Shown one piece after another: positions 48,939-61,911 of a stretch of DNA of 64,000 bases. Position 1 is the stretch's first letter; each line of letters begins with the position of its first letter. The position numbers were made by a program, and so were the translations under genes. The stretch is from NCBI GenBank assembly GCA_036583965.1, contig JAZBQD010000001.1, positions 21,561,569 through 21,625,568 on the forward strand, in the 5' to 3' direction. This DNA comes from Prunella strophiata. Taxonomy: Eukaryota; Chordata; Aves; Passeriformes; Prunellidae. The notes below the pieces were generated by a model, which had not been told where the DNA came from, did not search any database, and saw only the letters and a list, made by a program, of their open reading frames with translations.

Positions 48939-49105
48939 TTTACCATTAATGTCCTGAGAAACTGTGGCTGGCCTTGGATCCCTGGCAGTGCCCAAGGCCA
49001 GGCTGGACAGGGCTTGGAGCAGCCTGGAATAGTGGAAGGTGTCCCTGCCCATGGCAGGGGTGGCATCAGGTGAGTTTTAAGATCCCTTCCAATCCAAACT
49101 TATCT
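48939..49105 (+). mobile_element. CR1 LINE 3' fragment
   Basis: Begins TTTACCATTAATGTCC and then CTGAGAAACTGTGGCTGGCC, ending CCTTCCAATCCAAACTTATC. Confidence 0.8.
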
Positions 49106-49258
49106 AAATTTCCCCTGTGTCAGTCTGAACCCATTCCCCCGTGTCCTGTCACTCCAGTTCCTGTTGCAGGGTCCCTCTCCAGCTTCCCTGGATCCCTTCA
49201 GACCCTGGATGGAACTGTGGGGTCTCCCCACAGCTTTCTTTTCTCCAGGCTGAACAGC
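49106..49258 (-). mobile_element. CR1 LINE fragment
   Basis: CCCCTGTGTCAGTCTGAACC to CTTTCTTTTCTCCAGGCTGA, antisense, touching the preceding sense piece. Confidence 0.78.
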
Positions 49259-52200
49259 CCTAAATTTTATAATTTAAAGCTGTTTTGAATTAAATTGGCT
49301 GATGTGCCTTGAAGCAAAACTTGAGGTGCTTTCATATTGCTTTAATAGTCCACAGACAATGCAGCATATTTTTAATTCAAATTTAGAAATTAGAACTATG
49401 AAAACATAAAACAATGAAGCAGCCATTATGTTAATAATGGGTAATAGCACATTAATAAATTAATCAAAGCCCACATAGGAAGCTAAAGAAAGTGTGGATA
49501 TGCTTCTAATCAGAAATAATTGTTTCAAAAATGAGGAGACAAAGTAGGAGTCTTTCATAGGCATCCAACATCCTTGCAAGAGGCTGAAAAATCCCCACCA
49601 GACTCCTTCTCAGGAGCTTCCTGAGGAGATGGAAGCTCATTAAAAGGATGGGAAAACAGATTAATGAAGGAGTGAAGTGTTTGAGGTGCCCATGGGTGCC
49701 AATTGGAACACAGGGGGGTTTGGCAGGGAAAGGATGGAAAAATGCTGGGAAAACCAGCACGGAGCCACAGCAGGGCAGGGAGATCACTCAGAATAAACAG
49801 CTGGCCTTCAAATCCCAACCTCTGCCATGGGGAACATGAAAGGCTGCCCAAGCTCTGGCAGGTGATTAAAAAACAAACAAGATCTTGCCCATCTGAGGGT
49901 GGAATATGCAGTCATTTATTTTCCTCTTTAGGGAAAAGCTCCCTCAGTTATTGGTGTGGTGGTTAATTGACTTCCAGGTGTTCAATATAACAGAACTGGG
50001 TAGGCCAAAAAGCAGAACCCAAACCCCACCTTGCAACTCTTAGCACAAATATTAATAAATTTAAAAAAAATCCTCCTTCAAACAGAGCCGTGATGGGGAG
50101 CCTGCCAGGGAGTCTGCAGGGCCACGAGATGATCAAGGCAGAAAAATACTTAAAAAAAGCTCAGAGAGAATAAGGTAGCAGCAAAAACCTCATTTTTCTC
50201 TCCCCTATTTTTGTGTTCACCATGGAAGCACAGCAGAACCTTCTCCATGTGGGATGTCCAGCAGGTCCTGCAAAAATCCACGGCCTTCTGAGATGTTATG
50301 GATTGAACAAGGCAAATTTAAGAGTCCCATTTGTGCCAGGGGGTTTTAGGCTCCTACTGAGGATTGTGTATAAAGGAAACAGCTGATATTTTTAATTAAT
50401 GTATTTAAATGGTGCTTAATATTTCAGGAGTGCAGCTGCATTCAAAAATCCAAACAGGATTTTTAGGCACCCACCTATGTATTGATTTCACCATCCCATG
50501 GTCCCATGGAATGATTATGAGGGAATTTACAACTGGGATGCTGAATATGCATTTGGGGCTTTCAAGAACAACAAAATAAAAAAAAAACCCTTGCCAAATA
50601 AACATGACTTTTAATATAAAAGTAACACATTTTCCAATGTTTTTTATATATTTTGTTTTTTAAAAATTATTTTAAGATGTCCAGGAATGCCAGGCTTCCA
50701 ATAAAAGGATGTGGACAGTGTGGAATTATTTTCGAAAGTCAGGGTACAATAATAATTGTTGCACAGCTGATAACAAGGACTTAAAAAATCAGATTTTCTA
50801 TCTCTTCCATCTACCTGAGATGCAAAGCTGAATTTGTCAACCACAGATACTTAAGGAAAACCTCTTCCTTTGGGGAAGATTAGAAGGAAAAGAGAGGAAA
50901 TGGCACAATTTGGGAGCTGGAATAACACAGGGCTACTCAGAGCTGCCTTTTCCATTTGTGGGGGGGTTTATGGTGTATTTTGGTTTTTTTTTTTTTTTGT
51001 GGTGCATTTTGGGGTTCTTTTGCTTGTTACCATGAAAATCATTGTGTTCTAGGAAACTGAAAGCCAACTCAAGCCAACATTCCTCAGCTAGGAAGGTTCT
51101 TTTCTAAGCAGATAATATATTCCTGAGAGGTGCTTTTTGTAGAATTGAAGACAGCAGACCATGAACACTCAGGTTTCGCTCTGGAGATTCTGCAGTGATG
51201 ATTCACAACCACTTGAACTCCCACCAGAGACATCCCTGGGGCTCAAGGGCCACCACACAGGTGGGAAATACTGCAAAGGACAAAAGTGCATGGAAAACAA
51301 GTGTTCCCAAAGTTTTGTTTGGATTCACCGAGGTGAGCTCAAGAAATCCACTGAGTGAAGGGACAAAAAACCTACACTGTCAATTTATTATTGAGCCAAA
51401 CACAGCAAGACATTTTCTACCCATGAGTCCCACTGAAAACTGAGTTCTTAAGGCACTAAGAAACCTAAACCAGAGGGACCTGGAGCTCCTGGAGTGGGCC
51501 CACCTGGGATTCAGCCTGAGCCACCCTGGGATTCTGTATTAGCACAATCAGCTCCCACTGGACATTCCACACCAATATTTGATACCCAAAAAATTACTAT
51601 TTTTACAGGCAGCTGTAACTGTGGCCAATGAACTTTAGATAAAACCTCAGGACTTTCCACCTGTATCATTCTCACAGCTCAGCTGAGGAATTTGCTGCTG
51701 AACTCTCATCCCTCTAGAAAACAAGGCTGAGGAGCTTTTCTCCAGATGGAAAATATTACTAAAACAACACACATTGCCCCTGGTGCCATACAGAACCCCT
51801 TCCCAGGGAGCCCTGCACTATTAAACCAACAAAGTTCTTGATGAATTGATGAATCATTACGGTCACACTGGTTCTCCTTGTGCTTTCCTGAGGTTGGGAT
51901 ACGAGCTGTGAGTGGGAAATGAGCTGAGTTCTCTCCATGCTGTGCAGAACTGCCTGTGACTTTGCCAACACTCGGCACTAAAACAGCAGGGAGAGCTGCA
52001 GAACCATTCCAACATCACTCCTTGCTGCTGCCTCAGCTGCTCTGCCAGCACAACAAGGGCTGTGACAAAACACTAATGAGCAGAAATCCATCACAGAGCA
52101 CTTGCATGTCAGCAAAACGTGGGAAATGTTTCAGTGGAGTTATCCAACCACAAAGGAAGTCAATCCAAAAAGCAGGAATCATGCTACAGATGTAGGTGGT

Positions 52201-52744
52201 ACCACCAAAATCTCATTGTCAGTCAAACCACAGCGTCACATCAAATCTCCCATTTGTAGGGTCTCACTGTTCTCCCTCTTTTCTTGCCTTCCCACTGGCA
52301 GCTACACACTCCTGCCTTTGATCAGGGCCAGGGGAGGCAGAGCCTCACATCAGGAGCCTGCAGGAATTCCTGTGCTGCTCTTTGAAGGTACATGTGACAC
52401 AGAGATGTACAGGAATCCAGGGGGAAGGGGATCCTCTGACCCTTCACGTTGCCACTATGCAGAAACCCTAACTGTGGGCCAAAACCTCACCTGAATGCTT
52501 TGGAGATTTTGGAAGCAAACCCCAAGCACGGATTTAAAACACACTCTGAAGCTGAAAGAGAATAAATTCTCTGAAGAAAATTGTTAGATCAAGTTGTCAC
52601 GGGAGCTAAAAAGAGGTTTACATAAGAAAAATTCTGGGCCTGTTAACACTTCCCAAAAAAAAGGGCAGAACAACTTGAGGAACCCAAATCTACATTGCTA
52701 AACCCCAGAGACTTACAGCTAATTCATCCCATTAATACTTCTTG

Positions 52745-53222
52745 GAATTACAGAATCAGTAAGGTTGAAAAAGAGCTTTAGACCATCCAGTCCAACCATG
52801 AATCCATCACCACTGATCCACGTCCTCAAGTGCCACATCCACACCTTTTTTTGAACCCCTCCAGGGAAATGATGAGGCAGCCACAGCTTCTCTGGGCTGT
52901 GCCAGGGCCTGCCCACCTGCACAGGGAGGAATGTTCTCCTAATATCCAATCTAAACCTGCTCTCTGGCAGTTTGAAGCCATTCCCCTTTGTCTTGGCACT
53001 CCATCCCTTGGAAAAGTCTCTCTCCATCTTTCTTGTAGCTCCTTCAGGTACTGGAAGGCCACAATTTGGTCACCCCAGAGCTTCTCCTCTCCAGGCTGAA
53101 CAATCCCAGCTGTGCCAGCCTTTCCTCCCAGCAGAGCTGCTCCATCCTCTGCTCACCCTGGTGCCTCCCCTGGGCTCTCTCCAGCAGCCCCAGGTCCCTC
53201 TTCTGCTGGGCCCCAGAACTGA
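52745..53222 (-). mobile_element. CR1 LINE fragment, long copy
   Basis: About 480 bp antisense, from ATTACAGAATCAGTAAGGTT through GAGCTTCTCCTCTCCAGGCT to TCTTCTGCTGGGCCCCAGAA. Its 3' end belongs to an older subfamily. Confidence 0.85.
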
Positions 53223-54324
53223 TCTGCAAATTTAAAACAAAACTAACTTTTCTCTTCATTTATTTTTCAGAAGTTCCCCTTCATTTCCAGAGCCCCAGCT
53301 GAAAAGCCACAGTGGGTAATTTATGCTGTTGGTGACATGGCCTCTCCTGTCTTCTCTGGGGGTAAAAAAGTGTTTTAGTGACCAATGGGAAAAATTAAAA
53401 CACAGGATTAATTATTCAATTCACCTTCTTTCTAAACTCAGCACTAAATTATCAAACAGCTTTTAGCACCTGATTTAGCTGCTCAATGCAACCCATGGCT
53501 GCTGCATCCCTGGGTTTCTGACATGCCCCATGTTTATGCAATTTCTTGAAATGAAAACTGTAAAATTCAAATATCCTGGCAGCTCGGGTTGTTAACAGAG
53601 TAAGCTGTCAGAGAACACAATTCCTTCCATTCATTTGTAAAAAAAAGCAACCTTTGAGGGGAAAAAAACCCCAGCATTTTGAAAGAGCAGCAAGAGAGCA
53701 TAATGAACCTGAGCATGGAGGAAAACAGAGACTATTTTTATCAATGATGTCTCTGAGAAACAGCAGGGCCAAAAGAGAATTGAATTTCATCAGGATCTGA
53801 TCACAGTGCTTACTAAATTGCTTTTTCTGTATCTGACATGCTTGATAAGAAGTGTCCCCAGCAGTGTCTGTGCAGGGGACTAAATGAAATGCATTATGCA
53901 ATGGGTCTCCTGCCTCAGCACAACCAGAATTGAGGCCAGAGCTTCTCCTCCTTCCAAGGTGATGACTGGCATTAAAGAACAATAAACGTTTCTTTTCTGA
54001 CATTTGGCTTTTTTCCCCATACAACTATGACGTCTATTTCCTTGATTATCCCTCAAATTCTTGATGTGGGTTTCTTATTATCCTGATTTCTGTGCAAAGG
54101 AGCAAACTGTGAAGCCTAAGACAAACCCCTACATCTCCCCAAAAATCAGAAAATATTTAACAAACATGTAGCACCACCACAATGACTTCCAGATTATTTT
54201 TATTTAAATTTCTAAGAGTAATTTCTTTGCAATTAAAAAAAATGTAATATTAACCCAATTTTCTTTCCTTATAAATGCTATTTCTCACAGAGAGATAATT
54301 CTCTCTATCATATATCTATAAATA

Positions 54325-54339
54325 GATATATATATATAT
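54325..54339 (+). repeat. Short TA repeat
   Basis: ATATATATATATAT inside an AT-rich stretch. Confidence 0.8.
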
Positions 54340-57300
54340 TTCTCTTTCTAAAGACAACAGGCTGATGGCTTCTCAATGTCTTTAGAAAAATTAGCCACAC
54401 AATAATACACCACAAAAGTCACAAGAAGTTACAAGCAAATGATAAAAGAGGAGAAAGATTTGGTGAGAAGACATAACTAGTACCAGTGGTAGAATCTTTC
54501 TTAAGTTCAGTTGTATGGAACTAGACAAAAAAACAAAAAAACCCAGAGAGTACTTCATTTGAAATAAAAAAAAAAAGAGAAATATCAAGATGAACAGGTC
54601 AGTATTTCACGCAGGCCCTTTGTCTCTTGGCTGACTCTCTTTACACAGAGATTTTATTACAATAATGTTTGTGGTTTTTTCTTTTATTCCCACATATCAT
54701 CTTTCCTGCAGAGAATTTGGCATTTCCTCACCTGCAGGGACCAGCCAGGTGCAGGGTCTCACAGCACTGGGCATTTCAGAAGGCTGAAACAGGAGGGGGA
54801 CTTTTTTGGGGTCAGCAAAACCCCACAGCAGTTCCCACTCTCAGCTTGAAGGACAATTTCATTTACTGTACTGATTTTCCTCTCTTTCGGGTACTTCAAC
54901 AAGCACTTCTCCAGTCCAGGAGTGGGAATGTCATCTGGAACTACCTCACTACTTAATTCCAGCTGGATCCACCACTGTCCTCTCCTCATTAAAGTTTGCC
55001 ACCCTACCAGAGAAAGAATTTTAGGGAGAAATTTTCTGGCCAGAGATAGCTACAAATTGTGCCTCACCATTATTAAATCCATTTTATTACACTGATTTAA
55101 TGGTAACATTAAAAGTGGCACTTTTAGATTGAAGGTAAGAGGAAAAAATGGGTTTTTCCAGCTAAATTTTGGATGTATTTTCAATAAATTTGTGCAGATG
55201 TAACATATGTGTGTGTACACACCTCACCTGCAACATTCATATCCTTCATCCTTAAGCTCATCCTCACATCTTTTTAGGGTGAAACAGGGAAATTTGGGGT
55301 TTTATTAAATGTTTTTCTTTTCCAGTCCCAGGACAAAAAGCAGGAATTATTTACCAAGTGCACCCCTGCCTCCCCAGCACTGCTGTGCTGCCTGGGGAAT
55401 CGACCCAGAGCCAAATGGAGATTAATCCCATTTTCTCCTTTCAGGAGAGGAAGTTTCACTCACCAGGAATTTCCATGTTCTCCCCAGGAAAGACCTTTAG
55501 GATTTAAGGAATCTTTTCCACAAAAAACCAATTATCAGTAGCATGGAGCAGAGCAAACATGACTGTCTTGGGAATGGGGATTTTTCCTTTCATTTAATTT
55601 CCAAGGGTGATTTCATTTTAACGTGTACTTACAAATATTCATCAATTAAGGTTTTGCAGACCATGTTTCATTAATTGAGGAATTAATCTGCACCCTCTGA
55701 ATTGTGACAGCAAGCTGAAAAGAGAAATAATTCCTCCTGACCCCTAAGGATCAGCTACAGTTTAATGGGACAACCCAGGCACTGAAATAATTCTCTCTGC
55801 AAGGCCCAGGGATGTGACAGAGATGAGAATTTCTCTCGAGTGAAGTTGGCTAATAAAGCATCATTGCAAGAATATTTTGTTTAAATGTCAACATTTAAAG
55901 CCTTCAAATGCTTCCAAATGACATTTAAGGATCAAATAAATTGCTACATATGTTTCCTTTGTGACAACAGCTCCTCTTGGTGCTGTAACAGACACGGATC
56001 TGTGCAACAGAAAACAGAATTTAATCTCACAGGAGCTCCTCAATCAACACCTGGGTGTTGATTATTCATTAATTGGATTTTTAGCCTCAGTTTTACTGCA
56101 CAAAAAAGTGGTTTATGCTTCTGAAACCTGCCTGGCTGCCCACACCAAACCCCTGGAGATCCCTCTCCAGCCTTGGATGGATTGGACTGCTGTGGCTGTG
56201 ACCAAAGTTGGAATCAAAGCAGCTCCTCTTCCTTCCTGAAAGGAAATTCCTTCTCATTTCAGAACCACTGTTACTCCTTCCAAGCAAACTCAGGACCCTT
56301 TTCCTTCTCAGCTTCTGGCAAAACCAGAACTGAGCATTTTCTCACCTCTAAGTTCCTAACCACAATGAGAAATAACAGGCAATCGATAAAACATTCCCAG
56401 ATTTGAAAACAAAACAATAAATTATAAAATCAGTCATTTTTACCAGTTTATTCCTGCCTTGATAACAAATCAGATTTGAGATTTAACTTTACAGCTTGAT
56501 AAATAGCTAGAAAATGTCTCTGTTTTCTGCAGCAGCCAAATTTCCAGCCCTGCCTGAGCCTCTGGAGAGCTCCCAGAGCTGCTCCTGTGCCACCCAGGGA
56601 GCCCCAGGGCCTCTGTGTCCCACAGCCCAGCCCCAGAAATACCCAAAATATGCTTTTCTGAACCCAAAACCAAGTTCAAAGATGATCTGTAGGGACATTT
56701 CTCTTTCCCTGTTTCTTCCCTGTTTCATTTTTTGACCAAAATCTTCTTACTTTTCAGGCAAGCTTGATCATTTTTCCCTTAAAACCTCCACTTTTAAGAA
56801 TTGGAACTACTATATATATTTATATATAGGTGGCTTTTTTTTTTTTTTTTACCCACAGACAGCAGCTCAACTTCTGAACCACAACTGGGTTAAAATCCCC
56901 TGGCCTTTCATACTTTATTCCTTTATTCTGCAGCCTTGCTATAATTTTCTCAACCACAGTTCTTAAGACAATCATTACATTTTGGAAGTTAAAATCATAG
57001 TTTTGTTTGATTTTGAAGGACAAACCAGGCAAATGAACCTCTCCTCTCTCTGAAAAACATCTATATTTAAAGCTACAGATTAATCTTAGATTAACAGGGA
57101 CTGTCCTGCCTGATCAATACATCAGCCAAGGGAAGAGCTTGCCTGGCTGCTAAAGGAAATTATTCTCAGGTTTATGTATTCACATATGAAAGTTCCTGAC
57201 AATTTTACTGACAATTCTTTTTAATTAGCCATCCTGGTATCCTCCCAAATACATAAAATTTAATTATCTGTAACATCACATCTTTGTGATTTTAACCTTT

Positions 57301-58720
57301 TCATGCTTCACTATTTTTCAGTGATATTTTCCTTAAAAAAAAGACCCAAGCTATCAAGGGATGGCATGTGGGAGACAGACAATCAATCCTAAAAAGGGGA
57401 AGGATAGGGAAAATCACATCAGCAGACTTCAAACACCTTTTACAGCTCCCTATCAGGTACTAGCAGATAATCAATAGCTTATCAAAGCTGTCCATTTTGA
57501 CTTTGCTGAGTTACTCATTCAAAATCACTAAGCCAGATTAAAAACCAGCCCAATAATGTGAACTTGATCCATTACCTTGAAGTTCACATCAATCTGGTGA
57601 TCTCTGCAGGGCTGCAATTAAGAGTGAAAAGAGGGGGGAAATGAAATTGAAAGTTTACCTGGAATAAACAGGGTGGCTGCAGCCACAAGAGGATTTTATC
57701 ATTGTTTTTGCCTTGCTTCCCCCCTTCCAAAGCACTTCATAATCACCTATCTGTTCATCTTGCATCTCTGCTGAAATTTAATTAGAAAAATTGCTATCTG
57801 CCTCCAATGGCAAATACCTTGGCCACAACTCTGCCTTCTTCCACAAAAAGCACCCCTGACAGCTGCAGAGGTGTCAGGGAAGTCAATCTGCATTTCCTCT
57901 CCACTCGTCTGAGTCGCAGCATTTACCTAAATTGCTACTGAAAAATTAATCCCTGCAAAAATGGGACAATTTGCTCATCTTTCAGTGATAGAGGGACTGT
58001 TCAGAGGCTCAGTCATGAAGTTCTTGTCCAATTTACTTAAGAACAAGAATGTGAAGACACAGCCACTTTTTAAAATATTTCTCTGGTTATTTCCTAAAGT
58101 GACACCAATGCCCTGTCCACCAAATAATTTTTGGAATTAAAACTCCCATTCATCTCAGCCCAGCACTAATTATCTCACACCAAAGATTTTAGTCTAATTA
58201 ACAGCAGGGCTAGATGCTGCCTATTCAAAACATAAAATAACTTTTTTCTTGCCCAAAATGATTTGTATAAAGAGAAACAATTCTCCTAATGATGAAAACT
58301 CTGTTTTCTCTGGAAGGCAGACTTTGAACATTTCGTTTTGCCAGCAGACACAACTGTAGTCAATCATGGGCTAATTCCAGCAGGAAGTGTAAATTCCACC
58401 CCCTACAAAGCATTTAACAGCAGTCCCAAAAACTGGACAGAACCTGTTCAGCTGGGAAAGGAATAATTAGAAACAAATCAAATCCCAAATAATTTCCTGA
58501 GGCTTGATGCCACTGAATCACAAATACAGCTCATAAGTCTCGACAGGCCAAAGGCTGGCAAAGCTCTTTTATCATGTTTGAATTAAAAAAGCCAAATTTT
58601 AGTACAAATAAGGCAAAGAAAATAAAGGCAGATTGAGATTGAACTGCTCCAGAGATCAACAACTCCCTACATTAACTGTGAACATTTCCAGTTTAAAATG
58701 TCCCAGTATCTAACAAACAA

Positions 58721-58742
58721 ACACACACACACACACACACAC
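58721..58742 (+). repeat. (AC)11 microsatellite
   Basis: A perfect run of eleven AC units. Confidence 0.95.
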
Positions 58743-59473
58743 AAAAGACAAGACAAAGTGGCAACTGAAGATGATTTTTTAGTTTTAGGCAGTTTGCTTG
58801 TTATTAGGGGTGATTCCCTCCCTGTGAATTGTCTTTAAGCAGTCAGGTTTAAAAGTCAGCAAGAAAAAACCCCAATTACTCTTTGGGATTTTACCACTCA
58901 CACAGGTGAGAGAGGCATTCCTCATCTGCTGAAAGCTTCTATTAAAGTGGATTTAGCCACACATACCCACTTCAACTCAGCCTAACAGGCCAGAAATCTG
59001 AAGGACTGTGTCTTTCAGTGCCCCAAAAATCTTCCTTGGCAGCTGTGTGGGAGTTCCAGGTGAACCAGCAAATCTCTCCCACTTCAGGGGTGGTTACCTG
59101 GTGTCCATTCCATGGCAGGTCCCTGCATCAAATGTCTTTTGTACTGGTATTTCCCATAGGAAAATAAGGTATTTAATTAATGAATTAATTTAATGACCAC
59201 TGGAGGAAATCCAGAACATTCTGATGAACTTTTTCTCTTTGCTTAGTATAACCAAGATGGGGAGATGCTGTTTCCAGAATTCTCACTTGTGCTTCTGCTG
59301 TAAGTTTTATATTCATGTGTCTCTGGGAGAAAATTCCAGGAGGTTTTGTGTTTGGGAGGAATTGGGATTTGCAGGGCCAAAGGAAAGAACTGCAAGGGAA
59401 GTCAGTTGGAAGGAATTCTCAGGTGTTTGTCATCCTCAAGCCCAGAGGTACCCAAAACCAAAAAAGAATTAAT

Positions 59474-59520
59474 CACAGAATTGACTAGGTTGGAGAAGAC
59501 CTTTGAGGTCATCAAGTCCA
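59474..59520 (-). mobile_element. Short CR1 LINE 3' end
   Basis: ATCACAGAATTGACTAGGTT and GAGGTCATCAAGTCCAA, the antisense CR1 end, stopping about 20 bp before the perfect palindrome. Confidence 0.8.
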
Positions 59521-59541
59521 AAACCAATTCAAGTCCAAGTC

Positions 59542-59593
59542 CAATTTTATGCTGATTATTGGTAATTAATTACCAATAATCAGCATAAAATTG
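59542..59593. repeat. Perfect 52-bp palindrome
   Basis: The 26 bases at 59542-59567 are the exact reverse complement of 59568-59593, with no spacer and no mismatch. The arms carry CAATTTTATGCTGATTATTG and meet at AATTAATT. The symmetry stops at once on both sides. Confidence 0.97.
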
Positions 59594-60069
59594 ATTTGTC
59601 CAGAGCTGATTAACACCCTCTGGAAGTGTCCTGCTGCTCCCAACCCCATCTCACTCAGCGGGATTACAACACCTCCTCAAAAATGCAGATTTCTCCCCCT
59701 GAATCCAAACTGATGGAACTGAAGAAGTCCTTCCCACTAATAAAGACTTCCAGGGGCACCTCCTGCTCTCCAGTGTCTTTTTTCACCCCTCTCAACTTCA
59801 CTGTTGTTTAAGAATGTTTTATTTATTATTTTTTTAGCCTTTCATCTCTCCATGCTCTGCTCAGGCCCAGCTCCATGAGGGCACCTGAGCCCACAGACCC
59901 TGTGAGGTCCCTTCAGACAAAATTCCTGGGGATTCTGGGGATAATCAGTAAAAACCTAAACCCTTTCCATGCAGGAGGATCCATCAGAGGTGCAAGAACA
60001 AGGAATTTGTAGAAGAGTGAGGTCCAATCTGGATTGAGTACAAAATCCTTGGTGTCATGTCTTAGTTCC

Positions 60070-60140
60070 CATGGGGACTCAAAATAACCCCATGGAACCC
60101 CATAATTACCCCATGGAACCCCATAATAAATCCCATGGTT
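60070..60140 (+). repeat. Short tandem repeat
   Basis: Units of about 23-24 bp containing CCATGGAACCCCATAAT are repeated two to three times. Confidence 0.75.
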
Positions 60141-61911
60141 GCAAATCTAGCCCAGCAATTAATTAAATAAATCTAATCTATATTTTGCTGCCTAACAGGC
60201 TTTTCTTCTTTGCATGGTGATGGAAAATACTGATCATAGAAGTGCAGGAAACCTCCAAATTGTGAGTGGGACAGGAATGGACTGAAGGGGGAAAAAAGGA
60301 GGAGAAATTATCTTGCCTATGGTATGAGATATTCATGAGGTTGTACTTTTTAACTCCGTGTGATAACTCACACATCCTGATAATAAATGCTAATTTATTC
60401 AAGTCTTCCTGATACAAGAGGGGGAAAAAAAATAATTACCAGAGCTGATCAGACACAGAAACAGTAAAATATAATATAAATATAAAGCAATGTAACAACA
60501 ACAACAAAAATCCCCAAACCTAATCAACAACCAACACAGGTTTTCTTGGAAATTGAAATTCAGCTAATAGCAAGTAATTAATTCCCAACTTTTCACCTCA
60601 GTAGATTCATAGGTAGATTCCAACTGTACTGAACAAAAAACATTACTCTTACTAGTGACATTAAATGCTTTATTTTAGGGGTCAGCTGAGTGGACATCTT
60701 GCCCAGTAAAGCAGGATTTCTCTTTCCAGCTACTGCCTCTGAATAATTCATACTTCAGCTTTGTTCCTCATTCATTAATATTCCTTCTCATCTTCATTGA
60801 AAATTAAAAAGCAAATTAAAACAAAAAGCTGGTGTTAAACTAAAAATAGTCCTTTAGCCTAGGGAGTAGGGTAATGGTAGCTATGGAGTAGCTTAGTAAA
60901 GAATAAATATAACACACAAAAATGTAAAGGATAAATGTAATATAAATGTTTCCTAACTGAATCCAAGTATCATCCATATCTTCCAAAGGCATTATTGCTT
61001 AAAAGCCAAGTAAATATTTGAGGTTCAAGGTATAAATTCTTCCACTTAGATTTATCAAAAGTGCTGCAAAGAGATAAACAGCGAAGAGTTTGTGGTTCAT
61101 CAACAGAACCCAGATCTCATTTCATAGATCAGGGGCACTTTGACACAAGAAAAGCTAAAAACCAAACAAAAGCAGCTGCCCCTGAGCACGCTGCAGCTCA
61201 GGATGTTTAAATAAATGAGTTTTCAGCTCAGTACCTAAATCCCAGGTCAGATTTTTCCTGCCCCAGCCTCTCTCCCTGGCAGACACTGCTTTGTCTTCCA
61301 GTGGGGAACGTGCCTGCCCAAGGGCAGGAGCAGAGCTGGAGCTGGAATCCTCTGACTGAGAGGCAGCACCACAAAAATTGTCTGGTGTGTGTTATACCTT
61401 CAGATAAGCAGAAAAAACCCCATAAAAACACCAGTTATTTATCATTCCTGCCTCACCTGCTCCCACACTGGCAATTATAACAGATCTGTGCAGGTGAAAT
61501 GGGGTCACAGTCCCTCATCCTGCATAGTCTGGGGGCTCACCCTAAGGAGGGCCCACCCTCAGCTGGACAGGGAGCTGCCCCTTTCCTCAAAATCCCACCA
61601 AGCCCAAAGCAGATTAAAGTAGAATTTAAAGTCGAGGCAGTTTTTCTCCAAGTCCCAAACACAGCACAGCTACAAAGGGTTTTTAAATACAACAAGGTGT
61701 AGAAGTGGGCATGGGGAAGATGTGGAAATCAATACCCCAAGGTTAAATAGGGATCATCTCTCTCTTTCTTTGACCCATCCCAAGGATAACTGCAGCAGGA
61801 GTCCTGAGGCCACACCAAGCAAGACACCAAAATGTGTGGGATGGGAAAAGAGTGTGAGGCACAGGACAGGAAGGGAGATAAGGCAGGGAAGAGCAGGAAT
61901 CTCCACACTTC

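Larger units (their letters stand above)
53223..59473. other. Intron stretch without recognisable transposons
   Basis: About 6.2 kb in which I recognise no CR1, LTR, exon or RNA gene, only short simple repeats at 54325-54339 (TA) and 58721-58742 (AC). Whether it holds conserved non-coding elements cannot be told from one sequence. Confidence 0.6.

Noticed and set aside
51480..51540. Possible CR1 3' end (AGCCACCCTGGGATTCTGT)
   Set aside because: Only about 25 bases match the CR1 end at 40.24 kb; too short to call with confidence.
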